Shown here piece after piece: positions 50,182 through 59,459 of a DNA stretch of 64,000 nucleotides; positions within the stretch are counted from its first letter, which is position 1; the number at the start of each line of letters is the position of its first letter. A model generated the notes under the pieces. The model was not told the DNA's origin. It did not search any database and saw only the letters and a program-made list of their open reading frames with translations. The position numbers and the translations under genes were made by a program. This DNA is from an uncultured Sphingomonadaceae bacterium (GTDB lineage: Bacteria > Pseudomonadota > Alphaproteobacteria > Sphingomonadales > Sphingomonadaceae): NCBI GenBank assembly GCA_903871605.1, contig CAIQHF010000005.1, forward strand, positions 1 to 64,000. The letters are read 5' to 3'.

Positions 50182-51939
50182 ATGATGAATGCCCGCCTGC
50201 CCCTCGATCTGTCGCGCCCGTTCGTTCTGCTCGACGATGCCCGCGCGACCGGCGCCGCGCCGGCGCGGCTGTACCGCGATCCGGTCGAGACGATCGCGAC
50301 CGACGATCCTGCGCGCGTGCCCGCCTGCCTGGCGGCGCTCCGCGAAGCGACGCGGGGCGGGCTGCATGCCGCCGGTTGGCTCGCCTATGATGCGGGCATT
50401 CCTGGCGAGCCCGCCACCGCGACGCCTGGCGCGCCGCTCATGTGGTTCGGGCTGTTCGCGCACTATGCGACAATCGCGCCCGAGGCGGTGCCCCGGCTGC
50501 TGCCCGATCCCGCCGGCGCATGGGCGAGCGCGCCGCAGCCGTCGATCGGACAGCCCGCCTACCGCGCCGCCTTCGATCGCGTGATGGCCTATATCGCCGC
50601 CGGCGACATCTATCAGGCCAATCTGACCTTCCAGGCCGCGCTGCGCTTCGCCGGCGACCCGCTGGCGCTCTATGCGCGGATCCGGCGCCAGGCGGCGGCG
50701 GGCTGGGGCGGGATCGTCCACGACGGGAGCCGGACGCTGCTGTCCTTCTCGCCCGAGATGTTCTTCAGGCTCGACGGGCGACGGATCGAGACGCGCCCGA
50801 TGAAGGGAACGGAGGCGCGCCGCGCCGATCCTGTCGCCGACGACGCGGCGGTCGCCGCGCTTGCCGATGATCCCAAGCAGCGCGCTGAAAATCTGATGAT
50901 CGTCGATCTCATCCGCAACGATCTCTCGCGGGTCGCGGTGCCGGGCAGCGTCGCGGTGCCGAGGCTGTTCACCGTCGAGACCTATCCGACGATCCACCAG
51001 ATGACCTCGACCGTCATCGCCGACCTCGCCGAAGGCCATGACGCGGTGTCGCTGATCGAGGCGGCGTTTCCGTGCGGATCGATCACCGGCGCGCCCAAAC
51101 GTCGCGCGATGGCGATCGCCGCCGAGGTCGAGTCCGGTCCGCGCGGCCTCTATACCGGCGCGATCGGGCGGATCGATGCGGATGGCGCCGCCGCGTTCAA
51201 CGTCGCGATCCGCACGCTCCTCGTCGATCGGGCGGGACGCGCGACGATCGGGCTCGGCTCGGGCATCGTCGCCGATTCGGATGGCGCATCCGAATGGCGC
51301 GAATGCCTCGCCAAGGCGGCCTTCGTCCGTGCCGCCTGCCCGCGCTTCGATCTGATCGAGACGATGCCGTTCGATCCGTTCGAAGGCATGATCGATCTCG
51401 ATCGTCACCTCGCGCGGATGAAACGCTCGTCCGACGCGCTCGGCTTCGCCTTCGATCGCCACGATGCACGCAACGAGCTGCAGGCCGCGACCTTCCGCCT
51501 GCGCGAGCGGATGCGGATCCGGCTGCGGCTATCGCCGTCGGGCCGGGTCGCGATCGAGGTGCGGCCACAGCCCGCCGAGCAGCGCGAGCCGGCGATCGTG
51601 CCGGTCGTGGCGCTCCCCGTCGCGCCGAACGACTTCCGGCTGCAGCACAAGACCAGCGACCGGGGCTTTTACGACAGCGCACGCGGCGACGCCTTCGAGG
51701 TGGTGTTCGCGCGCACCGACGGGTGGTTGACCGAGGGCAGCTTCACCAATCTCTTCGTGGAGCGCGACGGCCGGCTGCTCACTCCGCCGCTCGCCCGCGG
51801 TCTTCTCCCCGGCATATTGCGCGAGCGGCTGATCGAACAAGGCAGCGCGATCGAGCATGATCTCGCCGAGGCGGATCTGCGCGACGGATTCTTGCTTGGC
51901 AACGCGCTGCGCGGACTGATTCGGGCGCGGTTGCCCTGA
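50182..51939 (+). CDS. pabB: Fused aminodeoxychorismate synthase component I / aminodeoxychorismate lyase
   Basis: A 585-residue fusion for p-aminobenzoate (folate) synthesis. Residues ~1-375 are PabB: AGDIYQANLTFQAAL, ETRPMKGTEARRADP, MIVDLIRNDLSRVAVPG and FPCGSITGAPKRRAM. Residues ~385-585 are a class IV PLP enzyme (PabC): the PLP-lysine motif LQHKTSDRGFYDSAR, WLTEGSFTNLFVERDG, and PPLARGLLPGILRERL. One polypeptide therefore makes and cleaves aminodeoxychorismate. The glutaminase PabA is not in the window. The start could be 50182 or 50185. Confidence 0.93.
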   Translation: MMNARLPLDLSRPFVLLDDARATGAAPARLYRDPVETIATDDPARVPACLAALREATRGGLHAAGWLAYDAGIPGEPATATPGAPLMWFGLFAHYATIAPEAVPRLLPDPAGAWASAPQPSIGQPAYRAAFDRVMAYIAAGDIYQANLTFQAALRFAGDPLALYARIRRQAAAGWGGIVHDGSRTLLSFSPEMFFRLDGRRIETRPMKGTEARRADPVADDAAVAALADDPKQRAENLMIVDLIRNDLSRVAVPGSVAVPRLFTVETYPTIHQMTSTVIADLAEGHDAVSLIEAAFPCGSITGAPKRRAMAIAAEVESGPRGLYTGAIGRIDADGAAAFNVAIRTLLVDRAGRATIGLGSGIVADSDGASEWRECLAKAAFVRAACPRFDLIETMPFDPFEGMIDLDRHLARMKRSSDALGFAFDRHDARNELQAATFRLRERMRIRLRLSPSGRVAIEVRPQPAEQREPAIVPVVALPVAPNDFRLQHKTSDRGFYDSARGDAFEVVFARTDGWLTEGSFTNLFVERDGRLLTPPLARGLLPGILRERLIEQGSAIEHDLAEADLRDGFLLGNALRGLIRARLP

Positions 51940-51959
51940 GCGGCGACATGGGTCTATAG

Positions 51960-53201
<1,242 letters not shown>

Positions 53202-53318
53202 GGCTTAGGTGCGGGCATCTCCCCTGCGCGTTCGTCCGGCGCGAGCGAGCGCGGGCGCGCTGTAACTCTTTCGCGAACGCTAGCGTATCTCCGGGACATG
53301 CTCTCCCGGAGAAAATCG

Positions 53319-53984
53319 ATGGCCCGTCTCGCTCCCTTCGCCGCTGCTGCCCTTATGGCCGGCGCCGCGTTGTTCGTCGCGCCCAGCCTTGCCGCCGAGG
53401 GCGTCGTCAATGCGCCCCGCCCCGCGCTGATCGAGCCCGCGTCGGGCCACATCGAGACCGCGATCTTCGCGGGGGGCTGCTTCTGGGGCGTGCAGGGGGT
53501 GTTCGCGCACGTCAAGGGCGTGACCGCGACCACCGCGGGCTATGCCGGTGGCAAGCCGGCGACTGCGGACTATGAGACGGTGTCGGGCGGCCAGACCGGC
53601 CACGCCGAATCGGTGAAGGTCGTGTTCGATCCGACCCGGGTCAATTATGCCGACCTGCTGCGAATCTATTTCTCGGTCGTCGCCGATCCGACCGAGGTCG
53701 ACCGCCAGGGACCCGACGAAGGGCCGCAATATCGCTCGGCGCTGTTCCCACAGTCCCCGGCCCAAGCCAAGGTTGCGCGCGCCTATATCGCCCAGCTGGG
53801 CGCTGCACACATCTACGCCCGCCCGATCGCCACCCGGCTCGAGCAGGCGCCGGGCTTCTACCCGGCCGAGGCCTATCACCAGAACTTCATGGCACATAAT
53901 CCGGATTATCCGTACATCGTGATCAACGATCGCCCCAAGGTCGAAGCGCTCAGGCGCCTCTTCCCGCAGAGCTATCACGCCTGA
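53319..53984 (+). CDS. msrA: Exported peptide-methionine (S)-S-oxide reductase
   Basis: A 221-residue MsrA. The N-terminus MARLAPFAAAALMAGAALFV is a signal peptide cleaved near PSLAAEG, so the enzyme acts in the periplasm. The catalytic cysteine motif is AIFAGGCFWGVQGVF, followed by TAGYAGGKPATADYETVSGG and YRSALFP; the C-terminus has FYPAEAYHQNFM. It reduces S-methionine sulfoxide. The ATG at 53319 has GGAGA seven bases upstream; an ATG at 53298 is the alternative. Confidence 0.92.
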   Translation: MARLAPFAAAALMAGAALFVAPSLAAEGVVNAPRPALIEPASGHIETAIFAGGCFWGVQGVFAHVKGVTATTAGYAGGKPATADYETVSGGQTGHAESVKVVFDPTRVNYADLLRIYFSVVADPTEVDRQGPDEGPQYRSALFPQSPAQAKVARAYIAQLGAAHIYARPIATRLEQAPGFYPAEAYHQNFMAHNPDYPYIVINDRPKVEALRRLFPQSYHA

Positions 53985-54043
53985 CCGGGAGCCCCGTCGC
54001 CCGGCGGCGCGTTGACGCCGCGGGCGCGAACGGAGGCCAGGGC

Positions 54044-54538
54044 ATGAGCGAATGGGGCACGGGTGCGTATCGCGATCGACACATCCCGCGCTCGAGCCTC
54101 TTGCTCGCCTCTATCCCGATCCTGCCCCTGCCGCTCGCCGCGATCGGCTGGCTGCTGCTGCCCTTTCCCTGGCCCGGGGTCGTGCTGTGGCTGGCGGTGT
54201 GGTGGGGCGGCGCGATCCTCACCTTCCTTGCCGGCGTGCGGCGCGGTTTGAGCTTTCAGGGGATCGGCGCGAGCCTGGCCGAGCTCGTCCTGATGAGCTG
54301 GCTGTTCCTGATGGGCGCAGGCGCGATCGCCGCCGCGCTGGCGGTGCATACGCCGCTATTGCCATTGACGATGCTGGTGCTCGGCTATGCGACGATCGCG
54401 ATCGTCGACCCGGCGTCGGCGCGGCGCGGGCGTGCACCCGCGCATTTCGAGACGCTGCGCCCCTGGCAGATGGGCGTAGCACTGATCGGGCTGGTCGGGC
54501 TCATCGTCGAATGGTGCGTGACCAAGGTGCCGGTCTAG
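54044..54538 (+). CDS. DUF3429-like membrane protein
   Basis: A 164-residue protein with five hydrophobic segments. It has the DUF3429-like features PLPLAAIGWLLLPFPWPGVV, WWGGAILTFLAGVRRGLSFQ and LRPWQMGVALIGLVGLIVEW. No function is established for this family. It lies 59 bp after msrA on the same strand, ending 9 bp before the stop of the convergent pdeM gene. Confidence 0.75.
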   Translation: MSEWGTGAYRDRHIPRSSLLLASIPILPLPLAAIGWLLLPFPWPGVVLWLAVWWGGAILTFLAGVRRGLSFQGIGASLAELVLMSWLFLMGAGAIAAALAVHTPLLPLTMLVLGYATIAIVDPASARRGRAPAHFETLRPWQMGVALIGLVGLIVEWCVTKVPV

Positions 54539-54547
54539 CGGCGGGTC

Positions 54548-55222
54548 TCACGCCGCGATCGGGAAGCGCAGCAGCCGGTCGGCGAGCGGTACCAGAGCCT
54601 CGGCGGGCCGCCCCGCGACCGCCGCGCGGATCACCGGATGACCGGCGTCGAGGCCGCCGGTCAGGGCGCCGAAGGCGGGCAGGATGAGCTTGGTCGCGGT
54701 CGCCACGAAACAGCGCCGGGCGACGTGACGCCCGCGCAAGGTGAGCCTCAGCTTGGGATGGAAATGCCCCGACAATTCGGGCCGCGTCTCGGCGGGATCC
54801 GCCTCGTGGCGCAGCAGCAGCCCGTCGACGTCGGCCTCGCCGACGACCTCGCCGCCGCAATGATCCGCGAGCCTGACCGCGGCGACGTCATGATTGCCCG
54901 CGATCCATGTCCAGCGCGTCCGTGCCGTCAGCCCGCGGAGCAGCGCGCGCGTGTCGTCCGCCAGCCGCTCGCAGCCCGCTGCATCGTGGAAGCTGTCGCC
55001 GAGGCACCAGACCTCCTGCGCGCCCGTCGCATCGACCAGCGCGGCGAGATCGCGCAGCGTCGCATGCGTGTCATAGGGCGGGAGCATCTGCCCGCCGGCC
55101 GCATAATAGCTCGCCTTTTCGAGATGCAGGTCCGCCACCAGCAGCGCACGCCGCGCCGGCCAGCCGAGCGCACCCGGCACCAGCGCGGCCATTTCGGCCC
55201 CTGCGAACGAAAAGCGAACCAT
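54548..55222 (-). CDS. pdeM: Ligase-associated DNA damage response endonuclease PdeM
   Basis: A 224-residue calcineurin-like phosphoesterase. The metal-binding motifs are ALLVADLHLEKASYY (DxH, near residue 28), VWCLGDSFHDAAGCERL (GDxxHD), WIAGNHDVAAVRL (GNHD) and LSGHFHPKLRL (GHxH). The LHLEK and GDSFHD sequences mark the PdeM group, a manganese-dependent DNA nuclease found with an Lhr-like helicase, an MBL exonuclease and an ATP-dependent ligase. The helicase (56.5 kb) and exonuclease (59.5 kb) are nearby, but two unrelated genes intervene. Confidence 0.92.
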   Translation of the reverse strand: MVRFSFAGAEMAALVPGALGWPARRALLVADLHLEKASYYAAGGQMLPPYDTHATLRDLAALVDATGAQEVWCLGDSFHDAAGCERLADDTRALLRGLTARTRWTWIAGNHDVAAVRLADHCGGEVVGEADVDGLLLRHEADPAETRPELSGHFHPKLRLTLRGRHVARRCFVATATKLILPAFGALTGGLDAGHPVIRAAVAGRPAEALVPLADRLLRFPIAA

Positions 55223-55329
55223 GCAGCTCCCTTAGCATCCCGGCCGCCGCGGGCAAGCCGGCTTGCGAGCGGTGGCTTGGCGGAATAACACAGCATCGGG
55301 GGAAGTCGCTTACAGGGGGAGACGGGCCG

Positions 55330-55848
55330 ATGCAGATCCAGCACGCGCAGGCGCCGTTGATGAGCTATGTCGTGCCGGTCGTCGTCGTCACGGTGGTGAT
55401 GGCGCTGCGCTGGCGTCGGATGAGCCGCGCGCGGCGATTGCGGCTCGAGACGTTGTGGATATTGCCCGCCGTCTATGCGGTGATCGTCGCCTATGTGTTC
55501 GCGACCGCGCCGCCGAGCGCATCGGGGTGGGTCTGGTCCATGTTGGGGCTCGCGACCGGCGGTATGATCGGCTGGTATCGCGGCCGGATGATGCAGATCC
55601 ATGTCGATCCCGAGACGCATGCGCTCAGCCAGCAGGCGTCGCCCGCCGCGTTTCTGCTGCTGATCGTGCTCGTCGTGGCGCGCAGCGCGGCGCGCGAGGA
55701 ATTGGCTGGCGGGTATCAGCCGGGGCACCACGGCGTGGCGCTCGCGACCGATATCGCGATGGCATCCGCTCTGGGGCTGATCGCCGCTACGCGGGTCGAG
55801 ATGACGTTGCGCGCGAAGCGGCTGTTGCGCGCCGCGCGCCGAGGCTGA
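55330..55848 (+). CDS. DUF1453/CcdC-like membrane protein
   Basis: A 172-residue protein with four hydrophobic segments. The pattern SYVVPVVVVTVVMALRWRRM, then GGMIGWYRGRMMQIHVDPET and LSQQASPAAFLLLIVLVVAR fits the DUF1453/CcdC-like family, with unknown function. The charged WYRGRMMQ/HVDPE loop is its most recognisable part. GGGGAGA lies upstream of the ATG at 55330. The stop abuts the stop of the convergent CHAP gene with no spacer. Confidence 0.75.
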   Translation: MQIQHAQAPLMSYVVPVVVVTVVMALRWRRMSRARRLRLETLWILPAVYAVIVAYVFATAPPSASGWVWSMLGLATGGMIGWYRGRMMQIHVDPETHALSQQASPAAFLLLIVLVVARSAAREELAGGYQPGHHGVALATDIAMASALGLIAATRVEMTLRAKRLLRAARRG

Positions 55849-56418
55849 TCAACCCAGCGAGTCGATCACCGCGCCGACGATGTCGGGTGAGGGACCCGAC
55901 AAATCCTTGCTCGGCTGCGCGATCTGCACACCCGATCCCGCCGCCCGGCCATAGATGAAGCCGTAGACGGGATAGGCGGTGGTCCCCAGCCCCTTGCTGT
56001 CGCGCCACCAGACGCGGACCTGGCTCCAGTCATTGTCCGCCGACACATCGACCAGCGTCACGTCGCGCTCGATTTGCCCGCGCACGCCGCCGATCCGCGA
56101 CCAATTGGCGTGCGTGACCATCAGGATGCGATCGGAGACGATACGACTGACCACGGCGACGTGGCCGAGCTTCATCACGCCATAGGGGCGGAATACGAGG
56201 ACCGCGCCGACCTTGGGCGTCGCGCCCTCGGCATAACGGCCCGACGCCTGGTTCCACCAGGTCCATGCATCGCCGAAGATCTGGATTCCCGAGACCTGCC
56301 GCGCGAAGGGCACGCATTCGAGCCCGGTACCGATGCGGCCGTCTTCGGCGTCCTGCGCCGTCGCGGGCGCGCCCAGGGTGGTCGTCACGGCCAGGGCCGC
56401 AAGGATCAATGCTTTCAC
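55849..56418 (-). CDS. Exported CHAP domain amidase-like protein
   Basis: A 189-residue protein with a signal peptide ending near GAPATAQDA (residue 22). The CHAP (cysteine, histidine-dependent amidohydrolase/peptidase) signature is the catalytic cysteine in GLECVPFARQVSG, followed by DAWTWWNQASGRY and the histidine in KLGHVAVVSRIV. A peptidoglycan amidase or endopeptidase role is likely. The C-terminal ~45 residues are not part of the CHAP core. The start is a GTG at 56418 with GAGG upstream; no ATG gives a complete signal peptide. Confidence 0.85.
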   Translation of the reverse strand: MKALILAALAVTTTLGAPATAQDAEDGRIGTGLECVPFARQVSGIQIFGDAWTWWNQASGRYAEGATPKVGAVLVFRPYGVMKLGHVAVVSRIVSDRILMVTHANWSRIGGVRGQIERDVTLVDVSADNDWSQVRVWWRDSKGLGTTAYPVYGFIYGRAAGSGVQIAQPSKDLSGPSPDIVGAVIDSLG

Positions 56419-56497
56419 GCCAATACCTCGGCAAATCGCTCCCCCGAGCCCCCACAGGCCTAGACAGGAATTCTGAGTCGGGGGTTAATTACTAAGG

Positions 56498-58930
56498 TTA
56501 ATATGGAGATGGGATCGATTCGGACGGCCGCCCCATCGCCTCGGCGACGAGCGCTTCGGCCTCGACCAGCAGCGCGTCGTCGGCGCCGCCCGCCGCCACT
56601 TTTTCGCGGCCGATCAGCACCAGCACGGGCACCGCGAGCGGCGAGACGCGCTCGAGCGCGACATGCTCGATCCGCTGCGCGGCCGTGTCGAGAAGCCGGC
56701 CGAGCCGGCCGACGTCGGTCATCCGCGCCTTGGCATCCTCCCAGGCGGCCTCAAGCAGCAGATGCTCGGGCTCGTAGCGGCGCAGCACATCGTAGATCAG
56801 ATCGGTCGAGAAGCTGACCTGCCGCCCGGTCTTGCGCTTGCCGGGATGCTGGCGCTCGACGAGGCCGCCGATCACCGCGACTTCGCGGAAGGCGCGCTTG
56901 AGCAGCGACGACTGCTGCACCCAGTCGACGAACTCATTGTCGAGGATATCGGGCGAGAACAAGGCCGCCGGATCGGTGACGGGTTTGAGCGAATAGGTCG
57001 CGATCGCATAGTCGGAGGCGACGAAGCCGATCGGTTGCAGCCCCGCCGTCTCCATCCGCCGCGTCACCAGCATGCCGAGCGACTGGTGCGCGTTCCAGCC
57101 CTCGAAGCTGTAGCAGACCATGTAGTGCCGCCCCTCGCGCGGAAACGTCTCGATCAGCAGCCGGTCGGGGGCGGGCAGGATCGAGCGCTCGCGCTGCGCC
57201 TCGAGCCATTCGCGGACATCGGGCGGGAAGCGCGGCCATTGCTCGGGCTCGTGAAGGAAGTGGCGGACGCGGTCGGCGAGGTTGGTCGAGATCGGCATGC
57301 GCGCGCCGCCATATGTAGGGATTCGCGCGGGGCGGCTGGTCGCGCGGACGAACAGGTCCTCGCCCTTCACCCCCTCGACCTCGAGGCTGAGCCCCGAGAA
57401 GAAGAACGTATCCTTCGGCGAGAGCGAGGCGGCGAATCCCTCCTCGACGCGGCCCAGCGAGCGGCCGTTGCGGAAGCGCACGGTGAGCATCGCCGCCTCG
57501 ACGATGATCCCGGCGTTGAGCCGGTGCTGCGTGACGAAGCGGGGATGGCTGACGCGCCACAGCCCGTCCGGCCCTTCGACGATCCGCTGATATTTGTCGT
57601 AGGCACGCAGCGCATAGCCGCCGGTCGCGACGAAGCCGAGCACGCGGTCGAACGTGTCCGCGGGCAGTGTGGAATAGGGCGCCGCCTCGTGGACCTCCGC
57701 CAGCATCGCGTCGCGCGTGAACGGCGCCGCGGCGGCGAGCGCCATGATGTGCTGTGCCAACACGTCGAGCGCGCCGGGGCGGAAGACGTCGGGATCGCGC
57801 TCGCCCGCCTCGACCGCGTCGAGCGCGGCCTGGGCCTCGAGATATTCGAAGCGGTTGCCGGGCACGATCAGCGCCTTCGACGGCTCATCGAGCCGGTGAT
57901 TGGCGCGCCCGATCCGCTGCAGCAGCCGCGACGAGCCTTTCGGCGCCCCCATCTGCACGACGAGATCGACATTGCCCCAATCAACGCCGAGATCGAGGCT
58001 GGCGGTCGCGACCAACGCACGCAGCCTGCCGTCGGCCATCGCCTGCTCGGCGCGTTCACGCGCCTCGCGGTCGAGCGAGCCGTGGTGGATGCCGATCGGC
58101 AGATGCTGTTCGTTGACCGCCCACAGATCCTGGAAGATCAGCTCGGCGAGGCTCCGCGTGTTGCAGAAGATGATCGACGTCGTGTGCGCTACGATCTGCT
58201 GCATCACTTGGGTCGCGGCATAGCGCCCCGAATGCCCCGCCCACGGCACGCGGCCCCGCGGCAGCAGGATCGCGATGTCGGGATCGGCACCGGCATCGCC
58301 CTCGACCAGCGCGACCGTATCGAGATCGCCGTCGCCCGACAGCCAGCCGCGATACAGCGTCGGATCGGCGACGGTGGCAGAGAGCGCGACGCGGCGCATG
58401 TCGGGCGCGAGCCGCTGCAGCCGCGCCATGCACAGCGCCAGCAGATCGCCGCGCTTGGAAGGCGCGAAGGCGTGGACCTCGTCGATCACGATCGTCCTGA
58501 GCGACGCGAACATCTCGGCCGAATCGGGATAGGAGAGCAGCAGGCTGAGCGATTCGGGCGTGGTCAGCAGCATCTGCGGCGGGCGGAGGCGCTGGCGCGC
58601 CTTCTTGTCCGACGAGGTGTCGCCGGTGCGCGTCTCGACGCGGATCGGCAGCCCCATCTCCTCGATCGGCGTCATCAGGTTGCGCTGGATGTCGACCGCG
58701 AGCGCTTTCAGCGGCGAGACGTACAGCGTGTGCAGCCCCTCGGTCGGCTGTTCGATCAGCTCGACGAGGCTGGGCAGGAAGCCCGCGAGCGTCTTGCCCG
58801 CGCCAGTGGGCGCGACCAGCAGCGCGCTTTTCCCGGCACGCGCGGCATCGAGCATCGCGAGCTGATGACGCCGCGGCGTCCAGCCTCGCGCCGAAAACCA
58901 TTGGTCGAGAATCGGGGGAAGATCGGACAT
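56498..58930 (-). CDS. Ligase-associated DNA damage response DEXH-box helicase (Lhr-like)
   Basis: An 810-residue superfamily 2 helicase. The motifs are ALLVAPTGAGKTLAGFLPSL (I), LYVSPLKALAVDIQRNL (Ia), LLTTPESLSLLLS (Ib), TIVIDEVHAFAPSKRG (II), VALSATVADP (III), SIIFCNTRSLAELIFQ (IV) and LQRIGRANHRLDEP (VI). The ~400-residue C-terminal half is the Lhr-specific region. This size and sequence correspond to the Lhr-like helicase that accompanies a DNA ligase, PdeM and an MBL exonuclease. I chose the ATG at 58930 (MSDLPPILDQWF). It is divergent from the small-gene/exonuclease set. Confidence 0.93.
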   Translation of the reverse strand: MSDLPPILDQWFSARGWTPRRHQLAMLDAARAGKSALLVAPTGAGKTLAGFLPSLVELIEQPTEGLHTLYVSPLKALAVDIQRNLMTPIEEMGLPIRVETRTGDTSSDKKARQRLRPPQMLLTTPESLSLLLSYPDSAEMFASLRTIVIDEVHAFAPSKRGDLLALCMARLQRLAPDMRRVALSATVADPTLYRGWLSGDGDLDTVALVEGDAGADPDIAILLPRGRVPWAGHSGRYAATQVMQQIVAHTTSIIFCNTRSLAELIFQDLWAVNEQHLPIGIHHGSLDREARERAEQAMADGRLRALVATASLDLGVDWGNVDLVVQMGAPKGSSRLLQRIGRANHRLDEPSKALIVPGNRFEYLEAQAALDAVEAGERDPDVFRPGALDVLAQHIMALAAAAPFTRDAMLAEVHEAAPYSTLPADTFDRVLGFVATGGYALRAYDKYQRIVEGPDGLWRVSHPRFVTQHRLNAGIIVEAAMLTVRFRNGRSLGRVEEGFAASLSPKDTFFFSGLSLEVEGVKGEDLFVRATSRPARIPTYGGARMPISTNLADRVRHFLHEPEQWPRFPPDVREWLEAQRERSILPAPDRLLIETFPREGRHYMVCYSFEGWNAHQSLGMLVTRRMETAGLQPIGFVASDYAIATYSLKPVTDPAALFSPDILDNEFVDWVQQSSLLKRAFREVAVIGGLVERQHPGKRKTGRQVSFSTDLIYDVLRRYEPEHLLLEAAWEDAKARMTDVGRLGRLLDTAAQRIEHVALERVSPLAVPVLVLIGREKVAAGGADDALLVEAEALVAEAMGRPSESIPSPY

Positions 58931-59026
58931 TCGAGTCCGAATATCGGGGCTTGGTGGCGCCAGCACCAGCCCTCGCCATCGGCGCCGTCTCGGACTAGGA
59001 TGGCGACGCAATCAGGAGAGCGCGAG

Positions 59027-59137
59027 ATGGCCAAGGGTCAGGCGAAGAGCACCAAGGAAGCCAGAAAGCCCAAGAAGGAGGTCAAGAAGACGATCGCCGC
59101 CAATCCCTCGACCAAGGGCAAGGTGATCGCGGACTGA
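59027..59137 (+). CDS. Small lysine-rich protein (36 aa)
   Basis: An ATG at 59027 with AGGAGA nine bases upstream opens a 36-residue frame beginning MAKGQAKSTKEARKPKKEVK. It holds ten lysines and one arginine against three acidic residues and has no hydrophobic segment. The stop TGA overlaps the ATG of the next small gene (TGATG), which argues that both are translated. A nucleic-acid-associated role is conceivable but unproven. It lies between the divergent Lhr-like helicase and the exonuclease. Confidence 0.6.
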   Translation: MAKGQAKSTKEARKPKKEVKKTIAANPSTKGKVIAD

Positions 59138-59316
59138 TGGCCGAAGGCTTCGTCCGCCACAAGCAGCCCTGGACCTCCGACGAGATCCAGAAACTGCATC
59201 GTCTCGCCGCCAAGGGCATGGCCCTGAAGGCGATGGGCAAGGCGCTGACGCGCTCGGAGGAATCGATCGCGGCGCGCGCCAAGCTCGACGGGCTGAAGAT
59301 TTCGAAGCTGCGGTAG
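59137..59316 (+). CDS. Small SANT/Myb-like helix-turn-helix protein (59 aa)
   Basis: A 59-residue protein starting in the stop of the 36-codon gene. From residue 11 it reads PWTSDEIQKLHRLAAKGMAL, then ALTRSEESIAARAKLDGLKI. This is the W-x(4)-L...L/A-G...LxRSxxSIxxRA pattern of a SANT/Myb-like three-helix fold, also seen in small proteobacterial proteins annotated as hypothetical. It has basic ends (VRHKQ, LKISKLR). The predicted activity is DNA or protein binding. It sits 143 bp before the exonuclease, separated by a family B repeat. Confidence 0.7.
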   Translation: MAEGFVRHKQPWTSDEIQKLHRLAAKGMALKAMGKALTRSEESIAARAKLDGLKISKLR

Positions 59317-59323
59317 TCGATAG

Positions 59324-59424
59324 CGTTCCCCGGCGCACGCCGGGGCTCAGGCCTCAGCGCACTGTTCACGCGTGGCGTCCGCCACAGGCTACGGGCCTGG
59401 ACCCCGGCGTGCGCCGGGGAACGG
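59324..59424 (+). repeat. Intergenic palindromic repeat, family B copy 2
   Basis: Outer arms CGTTCCCCGGCGCACGCCGG and CCGGCGTGCGCCGGGGAACG form a nearly perfect 20-bp inverted repeat. The centre contains ACAGGCTACGGGCCTGG, shared with the copy at 17363-17464. It separates the SANT-like gene from the exonuclease gene and ends ~36 bp before its ATG. Confidence 0.82.
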
Positions 59425-59459
59425 ATGGAACTTGTAGGGGCGCCGCCCATATAGATTGA

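Noticed and set aside
49369-51462. A 697-codon minus-strand frame opposite pabBC
   Set aside because: Antisense shadow of a clear PabB-PabC fusion; no domain seen.
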